Source: an uncultured Prevotellaceae bacterium (GTDB taxonomy: Bacteria > Bacteroidota > Bacteroidia > Bacteroidales > Bacteroidaceae). Taken from it: 64,000 nt of DNA. The stretch spans positions 1 through 64,000 of the forward strand of contig CACYQO010000045.1 of the NCBI GenBank assembly GCA_902776545.1, written 5' to 3'. Of the stretch, positions 8,086 to 17,955 are shown one piece after another; positions within the stretch are counted from its first letter, which is position 1, and each line of letters opens with the position of its first letter. Under the pieces are notes generated by a model. It made no database searches, was not told the DNA's origin, and saw only the letters and a program-made list of their open reading frames with translations. The position numbers and the translations under genes are program-made.

Positions 8086-10050
8086 CAGAATCGCCTTAGC
8101 GATGGATTCAGGATCGAGGCCGACGATCTTATTCAGCTCACAGACCTTCCCGTGCTCCACGAACTGGTCAGGCAAGCCTAAGCGGGTAACTTCAGGCTGA
8201 TAGCCGTGATCGTTCATCCATTCCAGCACAGCAGAGCCAAGACCACCCTGCTTCACACCATTCTCTACGGTGATGATGCGCTTGAATTTCCGACCCACCT
8301 CTTCGAGGATCTGCTCGTCGAGAGGCTTGAGGAACCGCATGTCGTAGTGGGCGATAGACGGGGGTACGGAGGTGCGGGGGGGCGGGGGTACGAGATTACT
8401 TCCTGCGCTGAGACTATTCTCGCGCTCCCGTGCCTTCGTACCCTCGCGCCCCCGAACAATGTTAATCGCCTCCGTGACATTATTACCTATTGGCCCGATA
8501 CTCAGCACAGCCACGTCGTCTCCGTCTTTCAGCTTACGGCCTGTACCCACCTTGATTTCTTCAAATGGACAGCGCCAGTCTTTCAGCACGCCGCCACCTC
8601 TTGGGTATCGTATCACAAACGGTCCCTTGTCCGGCAGCTGGGCGGTGTACATCAGTCTCCGTAACTCATGTTCGTCCATGGGCGATGAGATGGTGAGGTT
8701 CGGAATTGGCCTCAGGGCGGCAAGGTCGAAGGCACCATGATGCGTAGGTCCGTCTTCGCCCACCAGTCCTGCACGGTCGAAGCATAACACGACGTTCAGG
8801 TTCAGCAGCGCCACATCGTGGATGATATTGTCGAAGGCCCTCTGGGCGAAGGCGCTGTAGATATTGCAGAAAGGCAGCAGACCGTCTTTCGCCATACCGC
8901 CAGAGAAGGTGACGGCATGACCTTCGGCGATGCCGACGTCGAAGGTACGCTCGGGTATCTCCTTCATCATGATGTTCATCGAACAGCCAGAGGGCATGGC
9001 GGGCGTCACGCCGACAATCTTCGGATTCTGTCTGGCCAGTTCCAGAAGGGTATGGCCGAATACGTCCTGATATTTCTGAGGTTTGTTGGGGTCGTTGTCC
9101 ACGAGGCGTTCGCCCGTGTCGGGATTGAACTTGCCTGGGGCGTGCCAGATGGTCACGTCCTTCTCCGCAGGGGCATAGCCGTGACCCTTCTGGGTGTGCA
9201 GATGCAGCAGCTTCGGGCCTTTCATGTCCTTGATCTGTCTGAGGATGCGGACGAGTTCCTTCACGTTATGTCCGTCGAAGGGACCGAAGTAACGGATGTT
9301 CATACCCTCGAAGATGTTCTGTTGGTGCGAGATGGCACTCTTCAGGGCGTTCGACAGACGGATGAGGCCTTTTCGCCTCTCGTCGCCGAGCATGCCCTTG
9401 CGGTTCATCCAGCGCGAGGCCTTGAAGCGCAGGGCGTTGTAGGTCTCGTTAGTGCTCAGGTTCAGCAGATACTGTTTCATGCCGCCCACCGAGCGGTCTA
9501 TCGACATGTTGTTGTCGTTGAGGATAATCAGCAGGTCGTTGGGACTCGACGACGCGTTGTTCAGACCTTCGAAGGCAAGTCCGCCGCTCATGGCTCCGTC
9601 GCCGATGACGGCCACCACATGACGGTTCTTCTTCTCTTCGAGTTTGGCTGCAACGGCCATACCCAAGGCCGCCGATACCGAGTTGCTCGCATGACCGCAG
9701 GCAAAGGTGTCGTACTCGCTCTCGGAAGGTGAGGGGAAGGGTTTGATACCGCCCAGTTTCCTGTTCGTGCAGAATTGTTCCCGCCGGCCTGTCAGGATCT
9801 TATGGCCGTAGGCCTGATGGCCCACGTCCCAGACCACTCTGTCTTCGGGAGTGTCATAGACATAATGCAAGGCGACGGTGATTTCGACCACGCCGAGGCT
9901 GGAAGCCAGATGGCCGGGATTGACCGCTACCTCCTCTACAATATCCTTGCGCAGCTCTTTACACAGCTGTGGCAAATCGTCCACCGACAACTTGCGTAAA
10001 TCCTCAGGGTATTGGATCTTATTGAGTAGTGTAAATTCAGTCTTTTCCAC
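8080..10050 (-). CDS. dxs: 1-deoxy-D-xylulose-5-phosphate synthase
   Basis: First enzyme of the MEP isoprenoid pathway: condenses pyruvate and glyceraldehyde-3-phosphate using thiamine diphosphate. Visible motifs are [14 protein letters not shown] (about residue 75), the TPP motif GDGAMSGG...NDNN (about 150-185), [13 protein letters not shown] and the C-terminal transketolase domain ([11 protein letters not shown]). I chose GTG 10050, which gives about 656 residues. A TTG at 10074 is in frame but lies inside the -7 box TATCTTTG, upstream of the expected transcription start. Residues about 532-565 are an extra GC-rich, Arg/Pro-rich segment not expected at this point of the family; it is encoded by an inverted short-unit array. 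The catalytic core is intact. Confidence 0.94.
   Translation of the reverse strand: MEKTEFTLLNKIQYPEDLRKLSVDDLPQLCKELRKDIVEEVAVNPGHLASSLGVVEITVALHYVYDTPEDRVVWDVGHQAYGHKILTGRREQFCTNRKLGGIKPFPSPSESEYDTFACGHASNSVSAALGMAVAAKLEEKKNRHVVAVIGDGAMSGGLAFEGLNNASSSPNDLLIILNDNNMSIDRSVGGMKQYLLNLSTNETYNALRFKASRWMNRKGMLGDERRKGLIRLSNALKSAISHQQNIFEGMNIRYFGPFDGHNVKELVRILRQIKDMKGPKLLHLHTQKGHGYAPAEKDVTIWHAPGKFNPDTGERLVDNDPNKPQKYQDVFGHTLLELARQNPKIVGVTPAMPSGCSMNIMMKEIPERTFDVGIAEGHAVTFSGGMAKDGLLPFCNIYSAFAQRAFDNIIHDVALLNLNVVLCFDRAGLVGEDGPTHHGAFDLAALRPIPNLTISSPMDEHELRRLMYTAQLPDKGPFVIRYPRGGGVLKDWRCPFEEIKVGTGRKLKDGDDVAVLSIGPIGNNVTEAINIVRGREGTKARERENSLSAGSNLVPPPPRTSVPPSIAHYDMRFLKPLDEQILEEVGRKFKRIITVENGVKQGGLGSAVLEWMNDHGYQPEVTRLGLPDQFVEHGKVCELNKIVGLDPESIAKAILK
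8356..8457. repeat. In-frame GC-rich inverted array inside dxs
   Basis: One arm (8358-8393) has units such as GGGGGTACG, GAGGTGCG and GGGGGCG. The other (8421-8455) has their complements, CGCTCCCG, TGCCTTCG and TACCCTCG. About 27 bases separate them. It is translated as an Arg/Glu-rich then Pro/Ser-rich stretch between the Dxs C-terminal strand ending in NIVRG and the conserved MRFLKPLDE. No frameshift results. Confidence 0.82.
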
Positions 10051-10071
10051 TTTGATTAAGTTATTTTGCTG

Positions 10072-10079
10072 CAAAGATA
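10072..10079 (-). promoter_or_regulatory. Bacteroidetes -7 box for dxs
   Basis: Minus-strand TATCTTTG followed by GC, matching TAnnTTTG. It overlaps the TTG at 10074 and so argues for the GTG start at 10050. Confidence 0.65.
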
Positions 10080-10088
10080 CAACATTTT

Positions 10089-10205
10089 TTAGACATAGTA
10101 TCTTTTTTGATGACTTTTTTTAGACAGAAGAACATAAGAACATATTTTTGTGTATTAAAAATTGTCTAAAAATATCATGTTCTTATGTCATTATGTCTAA
10201 AAAAA
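10089..10205. repeat. ACATAAGAACATAAGAACAT hairpin array, copy 1
   Basis: The left arm is TTTTTAGACAGAAGAACATA-type and the right arm ATGTTCTTATGTCATTATGT-type, around an AT-rich spacer. It fills the divergent gap between dxs and the PanE-like gene. Other copies are at 17790-17955 and 19273-19410. Confidence 0.8.
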
Positions 10206-10208
10206 GAG

Positions 10209-10216
10209 TACCTTTG
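10209..10216 (+). promoter_or_regulatory. Bacteroidetes -7 box for the PanE-like gene
   Basis: TACCTTTG followed by CAGC, 20 bases before the ATG at 10237. The region 20-25 bases upstream that should hold the -33 element lies within the right arm of the hairpin array. Confidence 0.7.
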
Positions 10217-10236
10217 CAGCGCAAAATCGAAATCGA

Positions 10237-11139
10237 ATGAAATACGGAGTCATTGGAGTGGGAGCCATCGGCGGCTATTATGGCAGCAAGTTGGCGTATA
10301 GCGGACAGGAGGTACACTTTCTGTCGCATAGTGATTATGAGTTTGTCAAGGAGCGTGGCATGCAGGTGGATTCCTGTGACGGTTCGTTCCATCTGAAACA
10401 GGTTAATGTGTATCAGTATCCGAAGGATATGCCGAAGTGCGATGTGGTGATTGTCGGATTGAAAACAACCAACAATCATCTGCTCCCAGAACTTCTGCCG
10501 CCGTTGCTTCATAAACATACCGTCGTAGTGCTCATCCAGAATGGCATTGGCGTGGAGGCCGATGTACAGCAGATGTTCCCAGACGTACCGCTGATAGGCG
10601 GTCTGGCTTTCATCTGCTCTGCCAAGACGGAGCCCGGCCGCGTGAACCATCAATGTTATGGCAGCATCAATCTGGCCAACTACTCCTGTAAGGATGAAGT
10701 GACCTTTGAAATCATCCTAAAAGATTTTACAGATGCAGGCATTCCTGCTGCCTCAGTTCCTTATGACGAGGCCCGATGGAAGAAGGCCGTCTGGAACATG
10801 CCGTTCAATGGTATGACCGTTGCCCTGAATACCCGTACGGATCTCCTTTTGAAGAATCCTTCCACCCGCCAGCTCATCCGCGACCTGATGATGGAAGTTG
10901 TTGAGGCCTCACGTGCCCTGGGCATCAGCGGCGTAGACGAGGCGTTTGTGGAGAAGATGATCGACATGACGGATTCGATGACGCCCTACAGCCCCTCGAT
11001 GAAGCTCGACTTCGACTTCCACCGTCCGATGGAGATCCATTATCTTTACACGCGCCCCATCGAGATTGCTCGTGCTGCCGGCTATCGCATGCACAAGCTT
11101 GAGATGCTTGAGGCCGAGCTCCGCTTCTTATCGGTATAA
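10237..11139 (+). CDS. panE: 2-dehydropantoate 2-reductase family protein
   Basis: NADPH-dependent reductase expected to convert ketopantoate to pantoate for coenzyme A synthesis. The 300 residues include the Rossmann motif GVGAIGGYYG (residues 7-16), VVIVGLKTTNN, VVLIQNGIG and the ApbA C-terminal helical domain with WKKAVWNMPFNG (catalytic Lys region) and a conserved region near SMKLDFDFHRPMEIHYL, which resembles the family's SM-D...R-TEID motif. Members of this family sometimes act on other 2-keto acids, so the substrate is not certain. It has its own promoter and ends at a strong terminator. Confidence 0.85.
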   Translation: MKYGVIGVGAIGGYYGSKLAYSGQEVHFLSHSDYEFVKERGMQVDSCDGSFHLKQVNVYQYPKDMPKCDVVIVGLKTTNNHLLPELLPPLLHKHTVVVLIQNGIGVEADVQQMFPDVPLIGGLAFICSAKTEPGRVNHQCYGSINLANYSCKDEVTFEIILKDFTDAGIPAASVPYDEARWKKAVWNMPFNGMTVALNTRTDLLLKNPSTRQLIRDLMMEVVEASRALGISGVDEAFVEKMIDMTDSMTPYSPSMKLDFDFHRPMEIHYLYTRPIEIARAAGYRMHKLEMLEAELRFLSV

Positions 11140-11144
11140 TAAAA

Positions 11145-11169
11145 AACCCCCGCCAGACCAGCGGGGGTT
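11145..11169. terminator. Bidirectional terminator between panE and the esterase gene
   Basis: Perfect 9-bp stem AACCCCCGC / GCGGGGGTT with a 7-base loop, preceded by A-rich and followed by T-containing sequence. It serves the two convergent genes. Confidence 0.88.
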
Positions 11170-11176
11170 AATATTA

Positions 11177-12511
<1,335 letters not shown>

Positions 12512-12587
12512 CTACAGTCTTTGACACCGTCGGGGGCCAAAAGTAAAATGGAAGTTTCGTTTCTTATAGAAGATTAACACTTGTAGA

Positions 12588-12618
12588 TTGGAAATTACAT
12601 AAAAAAGTAATAAATTTG
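12588..12618 (+). promoter_or_regulatory. Promoter of the lplA-gcv operon
   Basis: TTG at 12588-12590 and TAAATTTG at 12611-12618, followed by CA, with a 20-base gap. The ATG follows 5 bases after the box, implying a very short or absent leader. Confidence 0.6.
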
Positions 12619-12623
12619 CACCC

Positions 12624-13307
12624 ATGAAATACGTAAGTCTGCCTGAGGAGCGATTTCGACCGCTGTCGTTTTACTTGGCGATGGAGGATCATCTGGCACA
12701 GCACATGGAGGGTGACGATGAGGAATACCTGTTCATGTGGCAGGTGGAGCCCAGCGTGATCTACGGTCGCAATCAGGTAATGGAGAACGAGGTGAACCTG
12801 GACTACTGTCGTGAGCACGGCATCCGGGTGTATCAGCGGAAGAGTGGCGGCGGCTGTGTGTATGCCGATCAGGACAATCTGATGCTGTCGTATGTGACGA
12901 GGGAAGAAAACGTAGGCTTTGCCTTCAACTGCTTTGTGACGATGGTGTTGCTGGTGCTCAGGAAGATGGGCATCGAGGCGACGGGTACCACACATAACGA
13001 TATCATGATCGGCGAGAGGAAACTTTGTGGTACGGCGTGCAGAAAGACCGCGAAGGGTTGCATCGTACATTCGACCATGCTCTACGACACGAACATGGAC
13101 CACATGCTCAACGCCATCACCCCGGGTCCGGAGAAGTTAGAGAAGAAAGGTATCCAGAGCGTGCGCCAACGCATCACCTTATTAAAAGACTATACGTCGC
13201 TGAGCCTCGACGAGGTGAAGACGCTCATCCGGAAAACCCTCTGCCAAGGTGAACGAATGCTGACGGAGAAGGAAATATGTATAATAGGTGAAAAGGTGAA
13301 AGAGTGA
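12624..13307 (+). CDS. lplA: Lipoate-protein ligase family protein
   Basis: Predicted to attach lipoate to the H protein of the glycine cleavage system and other lipoyl domains. The 227 residues form a BPL/LplA/LipB catalytic domain with QRKSGGGCVYAD (lipoate-binding RRxSGGGxVYHD motif, about residue 71) and NDIMIGERKLCGTACRK (GxKxxGxA, about residue 125). It lacks the C-terminal accessory domain of E. coli LplA, so it may work with a partner or as a transferase. It is the first gene of the gcv operon. Its last residues (GEKVKE) and its TGA stop are supplied by a GGTGAAAAGGTGAAA array. Confidence 0.85.
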   Translation: MKYVSLPEERFRPLSFYLAMEDHLAQHMEGDDEEYLFMWQVEPSVIYGRNQVMENEVNLDYCREHGIRVYQRKSGGGCVYADQDNLMLSYVTREENVGFAFNCFVTMVLLVLRKMGIEATGTTHNDIMIGERKLCGTACRKTAKGCIVHSTMLYDTNMDHMLNAITPGPEKLEKKGIQSVRQRITLLKDYTSLSLDEVKTLIRKTLCQGERMLTEKEICIIGEKVKE

Positions 13308-13348
13308 AAAGGTGAAATAAATCGTAAATTCGTAAATCGTAAATAAAT
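13287..13348. repeat. GGTGAAAAGGTGAAA array plus TCGTAAATTCGTAAA array
   Basis: The first array encodes the lplA C-terminus and stop. It runs into a second family with units AATCGTAAAT that reaches to the gcvT ATG. The second family also occurs in frame inside lpdA (18856-18895). Confidence 0.78.
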
Positions 13349-13350
13349 CT

Positions 13351-14454
13351 ATGAGTATTAGACAAGAATTAGGAAAAAAAGACAAACGAACCTGCTTGTA
13401 TGACAAACATGTTTCGCTGGGTGCCCTGATGTCACCATTCGGCGGCTTCGAGATGCCCATTCAGTATGTTGGTATTGCCCAGGAGCATTATGCGGTCAGA
13501 GAGCATGTGGGCCTCTTCGATGTGTCCCACATGGGAGAGGTGACGGTGAAGGGTAAGGATGCTGAGCGCTACGTGCAATATATCTTCACCAACGACATTG
13601 CCAATGCACCCTTGGGGAAGATCTATTACGGCATGATGTGCTACGAGAACGGCGGAACGGTCGATGATCTGCTCGTTTATAAGATGGGCGAGAACGACTT
13701 CTTCCTCGTGATTAACGCTGCCAATATCGACAAGGACTGGACGTGGATGCAACAGCAGGCCGAAGGTTTCGATATCGACCTGCAGAACCGCTCGGACTAC
13801 TACGGACAGATTGCCGTGCAGGGACCGGAGTCGGAGTATGTCGTCGAGACGGTGCTGGGGATTCCGTGTAAGGAGATGGTGTTCTACACCTGCAAGGTCT
13901 TTGAGGAGACAATAATCAGCCGTACAGGCTATACCGGGGAGGACGGATTTGAGATCTACGCCTCGCACGACTATATCCGTGAATGCTGGGATAAACTGAT
14001 TGCCGCTGGGGTTCAGGCTTGTGGACTCGGCTGTCGTGATACCCTCCGCTTCGAGGTAGGCCTGCCGCTCTATGGCGACGAGCTGTCGGAAGAGATTTCG
14101 CCCATCATGGCAGGATTGGGTATGTTCGTGAAGTTAGACAAGGCAGAGTTTATCGGTAAGGAGGCGCTTGCTAAGCAGAAGACCGAGGGACCAGCCAAGA
14201 AACTCGTGGGCATCGAACTCTTCGACAAGGCTATTCCCCGTCACGGTTATACCGTTCTGAATATGGAGGGCGAACCTGTCGGCGAGGTCACCACGGGCTA
14301 TCACACCCTCTCCTCGGACAAGAGCGTCTGTATGGCCCTCGTCGATGCCGCCTACGCCAAACTCGACACCGAGTTGCAGATCCAGATCCGTAAGAAGGTC
14401 TTCCCGGGCAAGGTCGTGAAAAAGCAATTCTACAACAAAAATTATAAAAAGTAA
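13351..14454 (+). CDS. gcvT: Glycine cleavage system T protein (aminomethyltransferase)
   Basis: Transfers the methylene group from aminomethyl-lipoyl-H protein to tetrahydrofolate and releases ammonia. The 367 residues show FDVSHMGEV (about residue 52), folate-site sequences including IYYGMMCYENGGTVDDLLVY, SRTGYTGEDGFEIY (about residue 190) and a C-terminal beta-barrel domain (VGEVTTGYHTLSSDKSV). Length and motifs are normal. It lies between lplA and gcvH in one operon and the spacers on both sides are repeat arrays. Confidence 0.96.
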   Translation: MSIRQELGKKDKRTCLYDKHVSLGALMSPFGGFEMPIQYVGIAQEHYAVREHVGLFDVSHMGEVTVKGKDAERYVQYIFTNDIANAPLGKIYYGMMCYENGGTVDDLLVYKMGENDFFLVINAANIDKDWTWMQQQAEGFDIDLQNRSDYYGQIAVQGPESEYVVETVLGIPCKEMVFYTCKVFEETIISRTGYTGEDGFEIYASHDYIRECWDKLIAAGVQACGLGCRDTLRFEVGLPLYGDELSEEISPIMAGLGMFVKLDKAEFIGKEALAKQKTEGPAKKLVGIELFDKAIPRHGYTVLNMEGEPVGEVTTGYHTLSSDKSVCMALVDAAYAKLDTELQIQIRKKVFPGKVVKKQFYNKNYKK

Positions 14455-14457
14455 CAA

Positions 14458-14529
14458 TTAGCAACGGACTACAGGACTCAAAAGACTTGCTCTAAAAGTC
14501 CTTAAGTCCTGAAGTCCTTTGCAAAAAAG
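14458..14529. repeat. GGACTACAGGACT-type hairpin array, copy 2
   Basis: The left arm GCAACGGACTACAGGACT and the right arm AAGTCCTTAAGTCCTGAAGT fill the gcvT-gcvH gap. As in copy 1, the right arm ends TTTGCAAAAAA, whose TTG makes an in-frame upstream start that I do not accept. Confidence 0.8.
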
Positions 14530-14539
14530 CAATATCGTT

Positions 14540-14923
14540 ATGTCAAAGGTAATTGAAGGACTCTACTACTCGGAGTCGCACGAATTTGTAAGAGTAGAAG
14601 GTGACTTTGGTTTCGTGGGTATCACAGACTATGCCCAGAACGCATTAGGCAATGTGGTGTATGTCGACATGCCCGAGGTGGATGATGAGGTGGAGGCTGG
14701 CGAGGAGTTCGGTGCCGTGGAGAGCGTCAAGGCTGCCTCCGACCTGATCTCGCCCGTCAGCGGAAAGGTTGTTGAGATCAACGAGGCTCTTGAGGACCAG
14801 CCCGAGCTGATCAATCAGGATGCCTTCGAGAACTGGATCATCAAAGTGGAACTCTCCGACAAATCCGACCTCGACAGCCTCATGGATGCTAAGGCCTACT
14901 CGGAATTCTGCGAAAAAGAGTAA
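14540..14923 (+). CDS. gcvH: Glycine cleavage system H protein
   Basis: Lipoyl carrier that shuttles the aminomethyl group between the P, T and L proteins. About 127 residues from ATG 14540, the usual length. The lipoylated lysine is Lys64 in AVESVKAAS, in the expected hairpin. The N-terminal YYSESHEFV and GITDYAQNALG segments match the family. A TTG 21 bases upstream lies in a repeat arm and is rejected. It is followed by a palindromic element before gcvPA. Confidence 0.96.
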   Translation: MSKVIEGLYYSESHEFVRVEGDFGFVGITDYAQNALGNVVYVDMPEVDDEVEAGEEFGAVESVKAASDLISPVSGKVVEINEALEDQPELINQDAFENWIIKVELSDKSDLDSLMDAKAYSEFCEKE

Positions 14924-14924
14924 C

Positions 14925-15063
14925 TTCTTCCCCTCCTAAGTTAGGAGGGGTTAGGGGTGGTCTGAACAAGCGCATTGCCTGAGGCGGTTCTTGCGTCCCT
15001 TCGGTAGCAAGCGTCTTCGGCCGAGCGCAGACCCCTCTAACTCCCCCTAACTTAGGGGGAGAA
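14925..15063. repeat. CCCCTCC/GGAGGGG palindromic element, copy 2
   Basis: Lies between gcvH and gcvPA inside one operon. Order: CCCCTCCTAAGTTAGGAGGG stem, GGTGGTCTGAAC box, spacer with TTCTTGCGTCCCTTCGGTAG, a CCGAGCG motif, inverse half-box CAGACCCCTC, and closing stem CTCCCCCTAACTTAGGGGGA. It would place a long hairpin in the operon mRNA. Confidence 0.85.
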
Positions 15064-15083
15064 ATAAATACACCAAATGATCT

Positions 15084-16397
15084 ATGTATAAATATTTCCC
15101 ACATACAAGTGATGACCTGCAGGCGATGCTGGCGAAGGTGGGGGTAGAGAGTCTCGACGCACTCTATGCCCAGATACCTGAGAGCATCCGCTTCAAGGGC
15201 GACTATGAGTTGCCGAGGGCCGCCAGCGAGATGGAGGTAAGACAACTCTTCGAGAAACTCGGAGCGGAGAACAAACAACTGACCTGCTTTGCCGGTATGG
15301 GTGTCTATGACCACTATACCCCCTCCGTCATTCCTAACCTGTTGCAGCGCTCAGAGTTCCTGACCTCCTACACACCGTACCAGGCAGAGATCTCCCAGGG
15401 CACGCTGCATTATATCTTCGAATACCAATCGATGATGGCTGAACTGACGGGCATGGATGTCTCCAATGCCTCGATGTACGACGGTACGACGGCCTGTGCT
15501 GAGGCGATGATGATGGCTGTGGCCGCAGGCAAGAAAGTGAATAAGGTGTTGGTGTCGGGCAATCTGAACCCCTTGACCTTTGACGTGCTGAACACCTACG
15601 CCCTGCATCAGGGTATAGAAATCGAGGTGCTGCCTGTCAAGGATGGTGTTACGAGTCTCGACGATGTGAAGGCCCGTCTGGCTGAGGGTGGTGTGGCCGG
15701 TGTCATCGTGCAGCAGCCGAATGTCTATGGTATCGTGGAGGACTTCACGGGCTTTGCCGATGCCTGTCATGACAGCAAGGCACTCTTTATCATGGATAGC
15801 GTGGCTGCTGATCTCGCCGTCTTGAAGACTCCGGGCGAGTGGGGGGCTGATATTGCCGTGGGCGATGGCCAGTCGTTAGGCATTCCTATGCAGTTCGGTG
15901 GCCCTTACGTAGGCTATATGTGCTGTACGGAGAAACTCATCCGCAAGATGCCGGGACGTATCGTCGGTATGACAAAGGACAACCGCGACCAGCGTGCCTT
16001 CGTGCTTACCCTCCAGGCCCGCGAACAGCATATCCGCCGCCAGAAGGCCACGTCGAATATCTGTAGCAATCAGAGTCTGATGGCTCTTTGGGTGACAGTC
16101 TATATGTCGCTCATGGGTAAGCAGGGCTTGAAGGAGGCAGCCCAGCTGTCCTACGCCGGAGCCCACTATCTCTGCGACGAACTGTTGAAGACGGGCCGTT
16201 TCTCACTCGGACACGACAAGCCGTTCTTTAATGAGTTCTATGTGAAGTACGATGGTGACACCAACACCCTCTATCAGCGTTTTATCGAGGCTGGTATCAT
16301 GGGAGGCCTGCGGTTTGAAGAGGGATTCCTCTTTGCCGTTACCGAGAAGCGCACCAAGGAAGAAATTGATAACCTCGTAAAGATAGCTGCCCTATGA
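15084..16397 (+). CDS. gcvPA: Glycine dehydrogenase (decarboxylating) subunit 1
   Basis: N-terminal half of the split P protein, which decarboxylates glycine and loads the aminomethyl group on the H protein. The 437 residues match the separate alpha subunit, with [11 protein letters not shown] at the N-terminus, [11 protein letters not shown] (about residue 95), [12 protein letters not shown] and [17 protein letters not shown] (about residue 270). It overlaps gcvPB by four bases (ATGA), indicating translational coupling of the two subunits. Single-chain P proteins are found in many other bacteria; the split form seen here is the alternative arrangement. Confidence 0.95.
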   Translation: MYKYFPHTSDDLQAMLAKVGVESLDALYAQIPESIRFKGDYELPRAASEMEVRQLFEKLGAENKQLTCFAGMGVYDHYTPSVIPNLLQRSEFLTSYTPYQAEISQGTLHYIFEYQSMMAELTGMDVSNASMYDGTTACAEAMMMAVAAGKKVNKVLVSGNLNPLTFDVLNTYALHQGIEIEVLPVKDGVTSLDDVKARLAEGGVAGVIVQQPNVYGIVEDFTGFADACHDSKALFIMDSVAADLAVLKTPGEWGADIAVGDGQSLGIPMQFGGPYVGYMCCTEKLIRKMPGRIVGMTKDNRDQRAFVLTLQAREQHIRRQKATSNICSNQSLMALWVTVYMSLMGKQGLKEAAQLSYAGAHYLCDELLKTGRFSLGHDKPFFNEFYVKYDGDTNTLYQRFIEAGIMGGLRFEEGFLFAVTEKRTKEEIDNLVKIAAL

Positions 16398-17797
16398 ATA
16401 ATCGATTATACGGAAACCTGATCTTTGAACTCTCAAAGGAAGGTCGCAGAGGATATAGTCTGCCAAGAAACAACTTTGGCGATTACGAGATTCCCCAGGA
16501 GTTGTGCCGTGCCGAGGACGCCGCGCTGCCAGAGTGCGACGAGCTGACGGTGGTGCGCCACTACACGAACCTCTCTAATAATAACTTCGGTGTCGATACG
16601 GGCTTCTATCCCCTCGGCTCCTGTACGATGAAGTACAATCCGAAGATCAACGAGGAGATGGCTGCCCAGCCGCAGTTCCAGAACCTGCACCCCTTGCAGC
16701 CGGAACATACGGTAGTGGGAGCCAGGGCGTTGATGATCCTCTTGGAGAAGTCGCTCTGTGCCCTCACGGGACTGGACCACTTCACCTTCAAGCCCTATGC
16801 CGGAGCCCATGGTGAACTGACGGGTCTGATGACTATCGACAACTATCACCGCTCACACGACGACCTGCAGCGCAAGAAAGTGATTGTGCCCGACTCTGCC
16901 CACGGCACGAATCCCGCCTCGGCGGCCGTCTGCGGTCTGGAGATCATCGAGGTGAAGTCGAAGGCAGACGGTACGGTCGATGTCGATGACCTGAAGCGCA
17001 TCGTCGCTGAGCAGGGAAATGAGATTGCCGCCATGATGATGACCAATCCCAATACCCTCGGCCTCTTCGAGACGAGCATCCCTGAGATAGCAGAACTCAT
17101 CCACGACTGCGGCGGTCTGATGTACTACGACGGGGCGAACCTGAACCCCATGCTTGGCGCCTGTCGTCCTGGTGATATGGGCTTCGACGTGATGCACATC
17201 AACCTCCACAAGACCTTCTCCACGCCTCATGGCGGTGGTGGCCCGGGTAGCGGTCCTGTCGGTGTGCGTGAGGGATTTCAGGAGTTCTTCCCCAACGTGT
17301 CGCCCTACAACGGCAATTTCGCCGTGATGATGCGGGCCTACGCTTATATCCTCTCGTTGGGACGTGAGCATATTAAAGAGGTGGGACCGTTGGCCACGCT
17401 CAATGCGAACTATATCAAGGAGTCGCTGAAGGATGTCTACGAACTGCCCATCGACACGACCTGTTGTCATGAGTTCGTGTTCGACGGTCTGAAGGACAAG
17501 TCAACTGGTGTGACGACGATGGACGTGGCAAAGCGACTGCTCGACTACGGCTATCATGCGCCTACCATCTATTTCCCCTTGCTCTTCCACGAGTCGCTGA
17601 TGATCGAGCCGACGGAAAACGAGTCGAAGGAGACGCTCGACGGTTTCATCGCCGTGATGCGTCAGATCGCCGAGGAGGCAAAGACCGATCCGGACATGGT
17701 GAAGTCCGCTCCTCATACGACGCCCATCGGCCGTGTCGATGATGTCCTCGCCGCGAAGCATCCGGTTGTGACTTACCGACAAATGCTTTCGACATAA
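16394..17797 (+). CDS. gcvPB: Glycine dehydrogenase (decarboxylating) subunit 2
   Basis: PLP-containing half of the split P protein. The 467 residues show [12 protein letters not shown] (about residue 77), [23 protein letters not shown], the DGANLNPM segment and the PLP lysine in [20 protein letters not shown] (Lys about 275). It begins inside the end of gcvPA. The final Ser-Thr and the TAA stop are read from the first ACATAAG unit of a hairpin array. Confidence 0.96.
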   Translation: MNNRLYGNLIFELSKEGRRGYSLPRNNFGDYEIPQELCRAEDAALPECDELTVVRHYTNLSNNNFGVDTGFYPLGSCTMKYNPKINEEMAAQPQFQNLHPLQPEHTVVGARALMILLEKSLCALTGLDHFTFKPYAGAHGELTGLMTIDNYHRSHDDLQRKKVIVPDSAHGTNPASAAVCGLEIIEVKSKADGTVDVDDLKRIVAEQGNEIAAMMMTNPNTLGLFETSIPEIAELIHDCGGLMYYDGANLNPMLGACRPGDMGFDVMHINLHKTFSTPHGGGGPGSGPVGVREGFQEFFPNVSPYNGNFAVMMRAYAYILSLGREHIKEVGPLATLNANYIKESLKDVYELPIDTTCCHEFVFDGLKDKSTGVTTMDVAKRLLDYGYHAPTIYFPLLFHESLMIEPTENESKETLDGFIAVMRQIAEEAKTDPDMVKSAPHTTPIGRVDDVLAAKHPVVTYRQMLST

Positions 17798-17955
17798 GTA
17801 CTTTTTAGACATAAGAACATAAGAACATATTTTAATCCACTATGATAGCGCAGCCATTATGTTCTTATGTTCTTATGTCTAAAAAAACATGTCCTTTTGT
17901 TCTTCTGTCTTAAAAATATGTTAGTCTGTTATTATGTCTTTAATATGTTCATATG
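17790..17955. repeat. ACATAAGAACATAAGAACAT hairpin array, copy 2
   Basis: Left-arm units begin in the gcvPB stop codon. The spacer has CTATGATAGCGCAGCC. The right arm is ATGTTCTTATGTTCTTATGT followed by further degenerate units (TGTTCTTCTGTCT, TGTTATTATGTCT, ATGTTCATATGTC). The last unit contains the lpdA ATG. Confidence 0.82.

Noticed and set aside
8818..9732. Plus-strand open frame (304 codons) opposite dxs
   Set aside because: dxs is unambiguous on the other strand and this frame has no family resemblance.
17790..17955. Possible CRISPR array because of regularly repeated ACATAAGAAC units
   Set aside because: Units are only 8-10 nt, contiguous without spacers, and mirrored into an inverted copy; there are no cas genes.
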